DNA from: Planctomycetota bacterium
Lineage (GTDB): Bacteria > Planctomycetota > Phycisphaerae > WQYP01
DNA length: 10,294 nt
Assembly (NCBI GenBank): GCA_021818565.1
Contig: JAKATV010000439.1
Location: 1-10,294 of the forward strand
Direction: 5' to 3'
A program made the translations under genes and the position numbers. Of this stretch, positions 1-6,550 are shown piece by piece; position 1 is the stretch's first letter; each line of letters opens with the position of its first letter. A model generated the notes under the pieces. The model saw only the letters and a list, made by a program, of their open reading frames with translations, searched no databases and was not told where the DNA came from.

Positions 1-438
1 CGCGGCAATGCAATCATCGGCCTTGGCCATATCGGCAATGCCGTGAATACGCGCGATGTTATAACCATTGGAACGGTGGGCCACTTTATCCGGATGGACC
101 AGGGGCAGAAGGTGGCGATCCGGCTTGCCAGGACAGACAATCTTGGATCTATAACCCCAACACTTCAAACGCTCCTGCCGTCGGCCCCAATCGGCGGTGG
201 CGTGGTCGCTGACAATGCCGCAACGCGGCTTATTCTTACGTTCTTCCGCCCGGCGACGGGCTTTCTTTTCCGCCGGTGTTTCCGGCAATGCACCGTGCTT
301 CCTGGCGGGATACAAATACCCTGGAAGGCTGATCGCTGTTTTCGTGTTATTATTGGACGTGTCCGGCTTCTTTCCCAAGCCCTTCTGGCTGGCAAACGAT
401 GTGGCTGGTACCGGATTTATGCTTTCTTGTTCGCTCAC
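1..438 (-). CDS. Hypothetical protein, N-terminal part (runs off left edge)
   Basis: Reading leftward from 438, the frame is open for 146 codons to the window edge without a stop. The start is GTG at 438-436, preceded by a perfect GGAGGT (minus strand, at 450-445) with 6 bases between them, which is why I chose it. The protein starts VSEQESINPVPATS. It has a flexible Ser/Asn/Thr-rich first 35 residues, a strongly basic helical stretch near residues 56-70 (AEKKARRRAEERKNKPR), then a more globular part with Cys, Trp and His residues (KCWGYRSKIVCPGKPDRHLL near residues 93-112). I do not recognise the family. The basic region could bind nucleic acid, but that is a guess. No signal peptide or membrane segment is visible. 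It is divergent from the gene at 486, with only 47 bases between the two starts, so its promoter must lie inside that neighbour. Confidence 0.62.
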   Translation of the reverse strand, partial: MSEQESINPVPATSFASQKGLGKKPDTSNNNTKTAISLPGYLYPARKHGALPETPAEKKARRRAEERKNKPRCGIVSDHATADWGRRQERLKCWGYRSKIVCPGKPDRHLLPLVHPDKVAHRSNGYNIARIHGIADMAKADDCIAA

Positions 439-485
439 GGTGCCACCTCCGGTGGTGTCAGTGAACGCAGGAAGGGGTTTCATCC

Positions 486-710
486 ATGTGGGCCAACGGC
501 GAGGCTTTCCGGAAGCAATACAACACCCTGCTGCAGGAAGTAACAGATAGTCCGTACTGCATTCCGCCATTGCGGGACAGAGTCATTGGCGGCAAGCCGG
601 TGATCCCAAGCGAAGTGTTTGAGGAACTACCGGAAGCTTGGGAGTTTGACTGGGAAAAAGACGCCGTCGAGTGGTCCGATGTCAATCCCGATGATCCGGA
701 TGACCTCTGA
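486..710 (+). CDS. Small acidic protein of unknown function
   Basis: A 74-aa ORF starting MWANGEAFRKQYNTLLQEV, with an SD-like GGAAGGGG about 7 bases upstream of the ATG. The second half is strongly acidic and Trp/Asp/Pro-rich, ending SDVNPDDPDDL. It has one Cys and no signal peptide or membrane helix, so it is probably cytoplasmic. It is followed 62 bases later by another small gene with a strong SD, and the two may be co-transcribed. The family is not recognised. A small acidic protein could be a binding partner or inhibitor, but nothing in the sequence shows this. Codon use and the SD site support a real gene; its short length keeps confidence moderate. Confidence 0.6.
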   Translation: MWANGEAFRKQYNTLLQEVTDSPYCIPPLRDRVIGGKPVIPSEVFEELPEAWEFDWEKDAVEWSDVNPDDPDDL

Positions 711-772
711 GTTCAGGGAGCCAGGGGTTGAGTTTTCCGGAGTTTCGGATGCTGCGTTTGGAGGTTTGGATA

Positions 773-1099
773 ATGGATGATCTTGAGCCATTGAATTCAA
801 GTTCGCTGCTGTTGAATTATTACGAGTTCATTCTAGACGGCTCGGACGCCGAGTTGAAGGCCCAGTTGGATAAATTATTGGTTCGTTGTGGATTGGCATC
901 ACATATCAGGCCGCTACGTTGTGTTCAGCCGGTGAAATCGGCTGATCTCTCAAAACTTCCCCATGTGCGGTGGACTGACGAGTTTCCGTATGGTGTTCGT
1001 CCGGTCCCCGATTGGGTCAAGTCACGTTGGGAGAACTGTTATAGGTGGGCCGTGGAAAGCCCTGTTAAGTTCGATCTTACGCCGCCTGACCACCGTTGA
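773..1099 (+). CDS. Hypothetical protein, 108 aa
   Basis: The ORF is open from 728, but the start chosen is ATG at 773 because GGAGGT at 760-765 sits 7 bases before it and the earlier ATG has no such site. The product starts MDDLEPLNSSSLLLNYYEFI. An amphipathic helical first half (Leu-rich, residues about 8-40) is followed by a Pro/Trp-rich second half with WTDEFPYGVRPVPDWVKSRW near residues 67-86. No transmembrane segment or signal peptide is visible. The family is not recognised. It lies 62 bases after the small acidic gene on the same strand and probably shares its transcript. Local base composition is somewhat more AT-rich than the large operon downstream. Confidence 0.62.
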   Translation: MDDLEPLNSSSLLLNYYEFILDGSDAELKAQLDKLLVRCGLASHIRPLRCVQPVKSADLSKLPHVRWTDEFPYGVRPVPDWVKSRWENCYRWAVESPVKFDLTPPDHR

Positions 1100-1665
1100 T
1101 GCGGTGCCGCAGCGGTCACCGGCGATTGTTGGGTGCTGGTCGTTTCTGGCCCAGCCGAGTTGGATTGAGAGGGAAGAGAGTTGCAAGAAGCCTTCGCGGC
1201 TTGGGAGCGAAGTTTTTGCTTGCCCATTTACACACAATATTATACATGCGTGCCTGTGTAATAGCGCAATTGGGGGATTCCAATCATTCACCGCGCCGGA
1301 TCATCATCAATCCGTCCACCTTTGCGAACCATCCAGCCTGCCGGGTGGCGGTCAGACGTTTTTTTGCGCAGCAAAAAACGGCTGACCCCACCGGCAGCAG
1401 TTGTGCCCCTTGGCTACTTATCTCTAATTGTCTCAAGCCGCTGGAATCAAGGCTGTTGTGGTGGTCGGCGGGTTGATGGCGCGCACGGATGAACGGCGCG
1501 TTTCCCGTGATTTTCCGTGTTGAGTGCGAGCGGTTTCCGACCATTCCGCAGAAAACAAACCAAATTGTCGGCCGATAATACGAGCGTCGTTAGCGTTGCA
1601 TTGGCATATTTGTGCTATTTTGTAAGATGCTGCGTTTATGCGTGTTGGATTTTTTCCCGGCGGCC
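1100..1665. other. Long non-coding stretch
   Basis: I find no convincing gene here on either strand. The ORFs that cross it lack SD sites and have odd composition. Visible structure: TACACA at 1229-1234 and its exact reverse complement TGTGTA at 1255-1260, flanking an AT-rich patch; a long imperfect hairpin at 1338-1397 (listed separately); and weak promoter-like hexamers TTGGCA (1601-1606) and TAAGAT (1623-1628), 16 bases apart. The last could be a second, weaker promoter for the operon that starts at 1968. Confidence 0.5.
1338..1397. repeat. Long imperfect inverted repeat (hairpin)
   Basis: The left arm (1338-1367) and right arm (1371-1397) are near-complementary around a 3-base centre. 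The inner stem pairs a CG-flanked T7 run ending in GC (1357-1367) with its A6 counterpart (1371-1380). Outside it, TCAG (1352-1355) pairs with CTGA (1382-1385), and CTGCCGG (1338-1344) pairs with CCGGCAG (1391-1397). Only a few single-base bulges or mismatches interrupt it. It sits about 240 bases after the gene ending at 1099 and about 270 before the main promoter. It could be a bidirectional terminator, a REP-type palindrome or a small non-autonomous mobile element. The T run lies inside the stem rather than after it, which is unlike a classical intrinsic terminator. Confidence 0.7.
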
Positions 1666-1692
1666 TTGACTTCGTCCCGGAGAGGGTATAAT
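1666..1692 (+). promoter_or_regulatory. Sigma70-type promoter of the main operon
   Basis: TTGACT (1666-1671) matches five of six consensus -35 bases and TATAAT (1687-1692) is a perfect -10. The spacer is 15 bases, shorter than the ideal 17. Transcription would start near 1699, leaving a leader of about 270 bases before the ATG at 1968. It is the best promoter-like sequence in front of the operon. Confidence 0.55.
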
Positions 1693-1750
1693 TCTTTTAT
1701 AAGACTTTGGATGCTGTTCACTATCCCGTCCAAGGCAGAAGGATTTTAGC

Positions 1751-1942
1751 ATGGTACGGTCGAAAGACAATTTGACCTTCGTTGAATCCGGAACTAACCT
1801 TTTGGATTGCAAGCGAGCACACCATAAGCGAGCGGCCGGGTTTATCTCGGCGGCCTCATTCCCTCCTTTTGTTCATTGTTCATTGAAGCGCAGCACCCCC
1901 CCCCCCAAACACTCGCCCAAGGCTTTCCGCCCGCATTGGTGA
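1751..1942 (+). CDS. Possible leader ORF, 63 aa (doubtful)
   Basis: An ATG at 1751 follows an AAGGA (1738-1742) by 8 bases, about 50 bases after the predicted transcription start, and opens a 63-codon frame ending 25 bases before the start of the propeller gene. The product (MVRSKDNLTFVESGTNLLDC...) is basic and resembles no family I know. Its C-terminal third spans the 11-C run, which encodes Pro codons, so any slip in that run changes the end of the peptide. It may be a translated upstream ORF that affects the next gene, or just untranslated leader that happens to be open. The good SD favours some translation; composition does not. Confidence 0.28.
   Translation: MVRSKDNLTFVESGTNLLDCKRAHHKRAAGFISAASFPPFVHCSLKRSTPPPKHSPKAFRPHW
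1896..1906 (+). repeat. Homopolymer tract of 11 C
   Basis: An uninterrupted run of 11 C lies 61 bases upstream of the start codon of the propeller gene, between promoter and gene and inside the doubtful leader ORF. Runs of this length are prone to slipped-strand length change in living cells and to sequencing error. Confidence 0.9.
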
Positions 1943-1967
1943 TCCTCCATGATCAGGGAGTCTTTAA

Positions 1968-4900
1968 ATGAAAATGGCTCCGATTCCTCCGCTTCGCTCC
2001 CGGTTCGCCGCGCTGGCTCCGGCGAATCTGCGCGACACGCTCAACCGGCATTCGCGCATCGTCAACATTATCGCCGTGCTGATTCTCCTGCTGGTGCTGG
2101 CCGATGTGACCGGCGGATTGGCGTCGCTGGCGGGATGGTTTTCGTCCAAGCGGAGCTTGGCGACACAGCCGCCCTCCCGGGCGGTTTATGTTTGGGTACT
2201 GCACTGCCCCGCGCGGCACATTACCGCCATGGTGTCGGATGGCAATGGCGGGGCGTGGGTGGCCAGTGAGGATTCCGGCATCTACCATTACCAACCCAAT
2301 GCCAGGCGGCACTGGACATGTTACGACAAGGCCAATTCCCCCGGCTTGGTGAGCAACCATATCTGTTCGCTGTGTCTGGACGCCAAGAAGCGCCTCTGGG
2401 CCGGAACGGACCGGCACGGAGTCTGCGTGTTCAACGGTGTAAAATGGCAACATTACGGCCTGCTGGACGGCCCGCTGGGTTCGCATGTCGTTGCCATCGT
2501 ATCCGATCCATACGGTAAATCCGTGTGGATGTGCACCGAAGCGGGTGTAAGCATTTATGAAACCGGCAAACATACATGGCGTTACATACCGCAGGCCGTT
2601 CCAGGAAAGTCAAATGGCCTGACCGCCAACGGCCTGCCGCCGAATCCGGATTGCGTGGCCTTCAATCGGGCGGGAGTGGCCTTTGTGGGCACGCAATGCA
2701 ATGGTTTGGCCATCGGCTATCCCCCATATAACAGGTGGTGGATGGTTACGGGACCATGGCAAATTCCAATTACACCGTTTGGCAAGGGCCTGCCCAGCAG
2801 CCTGATCAACGCGGTGGCCGTTGGCAAAGGTGGCCGGGTGTACGTGGCCACGGATGAAGGCCTGGCGTGGAACAGCCGGAAGAACCCCTTTGCTTTTCAA
2901 TACGAACGCGGTGCCGATTACGCCATGAAGGATAAGCAGTTATGGCATCCACCGCCCGGGTTTAAGATGCCGCCGCGGAAATTCCTGAGCCGTCTGCTGC
3001 CGGCCGATCACATCACATGCTTGGCGGTTGATTCACAGGGGAAATTATGGCTGGGCACTTGGCACAGCGGTCTGTGGACCAACGCCGCACGCGGTCCCGG
3101 AGCACCGGCGCAGGGGGATATAAAGGAAATGACGCGGGCGATCGTGCGTTTCAACACGGTCTGGCGCGCCCGCCGCGCGATCATGGCGCGATGGGCCAAA
3201 GCACACAAAACCGCAGCGGCGAGTTCTGCCGCAGCAAGGCCGCCCGCGCTGCCACCGCTGCCGCCGCATACGCGGTTCCAGGTGAATCGCCTGGATGTTT
3301 CGGCGGTTCTGCCGTTGGGTAATGGCGCGGTATTGATCGGGCACCACTGTGTCGGGGTGTCGGAACTTCGCCTGGCACCAAGTCCGTCGCAGCGGGATGG
3401 CGGTGTGATCGGGGCGTTGGCCTGGCTCGGGAGGCGGATGCTCTGGCCCCCGCAACATCCGAGTTTACCCGCACCCGCCAAGGCACCCACAACAGGCCAA
3501 CTTGCCGCACTGTACCAAAAATTACTGCAAAATAATCTTCCTCCGCAGTCTAAGGAACCGCGGGTTATGCCTATTACCGATGACTGGCGGACACAGGGAA
3601 GCTGGCTGGGAAGATATGGGCGATATTGGGCGTGTTTATTCGCGTACATTCCGCCTCCCGGCGTCGGCGACTATGTCTGGGCACCGGGGTCGTTGGCATT
3701 GGATCACACGGAGGGAATCGGCCCTCACCACCGTATGCGAGCCAGAGGCCAATATCACCTGCCTGATGGTGACGCAGTCCGTTACTGGGTGCAGTGGCCA
3801 TTTACCGCGCATCGCGGCTCGCTGGAACTGCCGGAGGTTTACTTCGACCAGTGTGTTGCTACCGGTGCGACAATAAGTAAGCTGGATCGCCGGCAATCGG
3901 AAATCGACGACCATGGTGAGACCTACCCGCCCACTTGGCAGGGGCCGGATTTATATGTGTACCTGCATATTCCAGCGGGTGCCTATACACTTTCATTGTA
4001 CTTTAAGCAGCGCCACTTTCAGCGTCGCCGCAACCGCCTTTATCATATGGGTCGTGATCAGGTTATCTCGCTGATTCCATTGCCTGGACACTTTGATTTT
4101 GGCACGGTGTTAAATCCCAACACCGCCCCGCTGGCGAGCATGCGTGGAGAAGTCCAAAGCCGGGTGGTGAATTTTTACGGTGGGGTCTGGAAACGGTTCC
4201 TGATTCGCGGGCCGATGAAGTTGGCGATTCGCATAGCGCGGAACTATTCTGTGAACACGATCCTGTCCGGTGCAATGCTGGACCCACTGGCTGAACATCC
4301 GGCACCGTATTACTATGGCTACCGGGCTTGGCAGACGCATGAAAATCAAAGGAAAGCATTCCGCACCCAATTGGCGGTCGCATGGCGAAACGGCAAATTA
4401 TCCGGTGATTCGTCCGTGGGTAGCGCTCGGTGGCGTCGGCATCCTGTTGATGATTCTACCGGCAACCCGCCAGCCAAATCTGCGAATAATCGGGGCGTTG
4501 CCATGGCAGCAGATATTATGCAGGCTTTGAATTTGCTGGAACATCGCGATCCGGCGGTTTGGGCGACCGACCAACGGTTGGCATATATTTCGGTTCTACG
4601 GTGGTGCGCAGCGTGTTACGGGGCAACCCCGATAAATCCCACCGTTGCTGCCGTTGCTGAAAAATGCTATTACCACCTGGGCTTGTTTTACAATTGGGAG
4701 TCAGCGGAAAAGTCGCGCGGCATGCTGACCTCAAGGCAAATTGAAAAGGGTCTACGATGGGATGGGGGAACCGTTAATTACAAAGGGCTGGAGTACACTG
4801 TGATTCGGCGAAGCATTGCCGCCCACAGCGCCACTTCCGGGGCGGCGGAAGCAGCCAATATTCCAGCGCCCGGTGTTTTCGGTTCACTGCGCCCACACAA

Positions 4901-5939
4901 CGGCTCGGCGGCTCCTCTGGCGGTGCGTCTGGTGCGGATATTGGGGATTCCGCGCCATGGCGCAAGTTACCTGCCAATGCTTGCGAGGGTCTGTAACTAC
5001 TTGGTCCGCGCCGTGCATCCGGGCGTGCGGCGGCCGATCCGAACGGCATTGGGTGGGGCGGTGCCGTTGGTAGCGAGGCTCGTTGCCGCAATTAACCGTG
5101 GCGCTCCGCCAACGCTTTTGAGGGAAAAAATTCTAAACACGATTACCCTTTCGGGCTACGACATCCCAAGACCGGGCGAGGGCTGGAAATACGGAAACGT
5201 GCGGGAGCGCCGGGCGCTTTCCGCATTCTTGGCGCAGCGGGGCGAGCAACTGCTTCGCTCCGGCAGTAGAACGACGGCCGCGCGGTGGGAGATCGCCTCC
5301 GTTATGCTCGCCAGCCAAGACGATGTCGCGCTTGGTACCGTCGGCGTGCTTGGGCGCTATTTGCCCGCAACTCCGGGTTCGCCCATGTATGAACCATCAG
5401 CGCTACCACGGGACATTGTCCGGAAACTGCGGGACATCTGCGAAAGGCGATTAAGCGACGACACCAGGTTTTATTTCAGGGCGTACGGGCTTGAGGCGCT
5501 TGCCCGGAAGCAGTTGGAACGGAAGAGATCTTTGCCGCCGGGCGTGCGGAAAGCGTATCTGGCCCGCTTGAGAGCGATGATCGGCAAGGCAGCGCGGGGA
5601 TCGTTATCCCGCCAATATTTCTTCCTTCGGCGGATGATCGCGGTGCAGCGGGCATGGGGTCTGGGGACCCACTACCGGATGGCAACGGAAGCTGTCAATG
5701 CACTCGCTGGCTGGAGGCAGGCCCTGGTGCCGGCCCGCAAGCTGCCGTCGGCGAGTCGGAAGGCGCTACTGCGCTGGATTCGGGAGGCCTTGTTGGGGTC
5801 CGGCAGGACGGCGGTTCCAAGCGGGGAGGCTGGTCGGGGAGAACTGAGCGAATCGAGAATATTTTCGCCTTCCTGCACGGTGCGGGAGAGCGTGAATAGT
5901 GTTTTCTTTCAAGGAGTCTTTTATGCAAAGTCACACTAA
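1968..5939 (+). CDS. Membrane-anchored seven-blade beta-propeller protein, 1323 aa
   Basis: ATG at 1968 follows GGGAG (1956-1960) by 7 bases. One membrane helix lies at residues about 31-48, placing the rest outside the cytoplasm. Residues about 80-470 hold seven repeats of the two-component-regulator-propeller type (Reg_prop-like): AWVASEDSGIY (96), LWAGTDRHGV (143), VWMCTEAGVS (186), AFVGTQCNGL (238), VYVATDEGL (291), LWLGTWHSGL (360) and VLIGHHCVGV (455). An Ala/Pro-rich insert (about 375-435) separates blades six and seven. Residues about 537-775 look like a beta-sandwich domain (TQGSWLGRYG at 542; DDHGETYPPTWQGPDLYVYL at 647-666). Residues about 790-1280 are mostly helical, not recognised. 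Propellers of this kind are usually sensor domains of hybrid histidine kinases, but no kinase or DNA-binding part is present. It is the first gene of the operon; its last 6 codons overlap the next gene. Its role, possibly a surface sensor or scaffold, is inferred. Confidence 0.85.
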   Translation: MKMAPIPPLRSRFAALAPANLRDTLNRHSRIVNIIAVLILLLVLADVTGGLASLAGWFSSKRSLATQPPSRAVYVWVLHCPARHITAMVSDGNGGAWVASEDSGIYHYQPNARRHWTCYDKANSPGLVSNHICSLCLDAKKRLWAGTDRHGVCVFNGVKWQHYGLLDGPLGSHVVAIVSDPYGKSVWMCTEAGVSIYETGKHTWRYIPQAVPGKSNGLTANGLPPNPDCVAFNRAGVAFVGTQCNGLAIGYPPYNRWWMVTGPWQIPITPFGKGLPSSLINAVAVGKGGRVYVATDEGLAWNSRKNPFAFQYERGADYAMKDKQLWHPPPGFKMPPRKFLSRLLPADHITCLAVDSQGKLWLGTWHSGLWTNAARGPGAPAQGDIKEMTRAIVRFNTVWRARRAIMARWAKAHKTAAASSAAARPPALPPLPPHTRFQVNRLDVSAVLPLGNGAVLIGHHCVGVSELRLAPSPSQRDGGVIGALAWLGRRMLWPPQHPSLPAPAKAPTTGQLAALYQKLLQNNLPPQSKEPRVMPITDDWRTQGSWLGRYGRYWACLFAYIPPPGVGDYVWAPGSLALDHTEGIGPHHRMRARGQYHLPDGDAVRYWVQWPFTAHRGSLELPEVYFDQCVATGATISKLDRRQSEIDDHGETYPPTWQGPDLYVYLHIPAGAYTLSLYFKQRHFQRRRNRLYHMGRDQVISLIPLPGHFDFGTVLNPNTAPLASMRGEVQSRVVNFYGGVWKRFLIRGPMKLAIRIARNYSVNTILSGAMLDPLAEHPAPYYYGYRAWQTHENQRKAFRTQLAVAWRNGKLSGDSSVGSARWRRHPVDDSTGNPPAKSANNRGVAMAADIMQALNLLEHRDPAVWATDQRLAYISVLRWCAACYGATPINPTVAAVAEKCYYHLGLFYNWESAEKSRGMLTSRQIEKGLRWDGGTVNYKGLEYTVIRRSIAAHSATSGAAEAANIPAPGVFGSLRPHNGSAAPLAVRLVRILGIPRHGASYLPMLARVCNYLVRAVHPGVRRPIRTALGGAVPLVARLVAAINRGAPPTLLREKILNTITLSGYDIPRPGEGWKYGNVRERRALSAFLAQRGEQLLRSGSRTTAARWEIASVMLASQDDVALGTVGVLGRYLPATPGSPMYEPSALPRDIVRKLRDICERRLSDDTRFYFRAYGLEALARKQLERKRSLPPGVRKAYLARLRAMIGKAARGSLSRQYFFLRRMIAVQRAWGLGTHYRMATEAVNALAGWRQALVPARKLPSASRKALLRWIREALLGSGRTAVPSGEAGRGELSESRIFSPSCTVRESVNSVFFQGVFYAKSH
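5906..5916 (+). promoter_or_regulatory. Ribosome binding site, repeated 11-mer CTTTCAAGGAG
   Basis: This 11-mer lies inside the end of the propeller gene and sets the start of the cysteine-rich gene at ATG 5923. The identical 11-mer recurs at 8672-8682 in front of the MauE-like gene. GGAGTCTTT is also shared with the start of the propeller gene (1957-1965). Confidence 0.7.
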
Positions 5940-6423
5940 ATCCATCGTTCGTGCGGTGGTCCCGTGGATGCTCAACGGCGCTTTGGCGGCGTGTCTTCTC
6001 TGGGCAATAAGGGCTCAACCCGTGAATGCAACGGAACCCCATCCGTATGAGTGCTGCAATTATTACATGCTCGGGTGCCCATCGTCGTGTGCTTGGTCTC
6101 CGCAAATTCAGGAATACTGGATCGTCAAGGGGATCGGTTATTACGCATGCACATCACCCACCGGTAACGCCCTCGAGCAATGCGCAGCGGGCGCAAACGT
6201 CCACTGCGGTTCGTGGGTGGGGTACATCGAGCCGGGGTGCACCATCCCGTCGACGCTGTCAGGGTTTCTAAACCTTACAGGTTGCGGCTCGGGCTCGGAC
6301 TATTGCGACTCGGTGGCCTCGAGTCGCGCCGCCCGGCCGGGAGAGGCGAACCTCCCGCATGGCATCGTAACATGTGTAGGTCAAAGCGGCTGGCTCTTGG
6401 CCTTAGCTAAAACGTCCCGATGA
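5923..6423 (+). CDS. Cysteine-rich exported protein, 166 aa
   Basis: The start is ATG at 5923, placed by AAGGAG at 5911-5916; the open frame extends back to 5899 without a better site. A basic N-terminus and hydrophobic core (residues about 11-30) end in the signal-peptidase-like V-N-A (34-36), giving a mature protein of about 130 residues. The mature part has 11 cysteines (44, 45, 52, 56, 76, 87, 95, 106, 121, 128, 151), many next to Gly, Ser or aromatic residues, and few charged residues. This pattern suggests a small disulfide-stabilised extracellular domain. I do not recognise a named family. It overlaps the propeller gene by 17 bases, so the two are probably translationally coupled. A MauE-like redox membrane protein and a DUF1573 protein lie downstream, which fits a need for disulfide formation. 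The odd cysteine count leaves one free for metal or partner binding, if all the others pair. Confidence 0.75.
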   Translation: MQSHTKSIVRAVVPWMLNGALAACLLWAIRAQPVNATEPHPYECCNYYMLGCPSSCAWSPQIQEYWIVKGIGYYACTSPTGNALEQCAAGANVHCGSWVGYIEPGCTIPSTLSGFLNLTGCGSGSDYCDSVASSRAARPGEANLPHGIVTCVGQSGWLLALAKTSR

Positions 6424-6550
6424 CACGGTGCTGGGACAAGTAATGGCGAGCATCGACGGCGGGAAGTCCGGTTGAAAGATTTCGATTATGGCCCAGAGGA
6501 GTTTTACAGTGTTTTGCAAGACGATGCTTGAAGCAAGGAGTGCGGCAGCA

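Noticed and set aside
43..543. 166-aa plus-strand ORF at the left edge
   Set aside because: Opposite the minus-strand frame at 1-438, which has a strong SD and stays open to the edge. The plus-strand product has odd composition and no SD.
1229..1260. TACACA...TGTGTA inverted repeat as an operator
   Set aside because: Six-base arms 20 bases apart with no promoter-gene pair nearby; could be chance.
1096..1476. 126-aa plus-strand ORF overlapping the stop at 1099, and the 86-aa minus-strand ORF at 1284-1544
   Set aside because: Both cross the long palindrome, lack SD sites and look like translated repeat sequence.
1953..2573. 206-aa minus-strand ORF
   Set aside because: Antisense to the first propeller blades, whose repeats are clear on the plus strand; no SD or recognisable domain.
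3008..3649. 213-aa minus-strand ORF
   Set aside because: Shadow of the propeller gene in high-GC DNA; Arg/Pro/Ala-rich with no domain.
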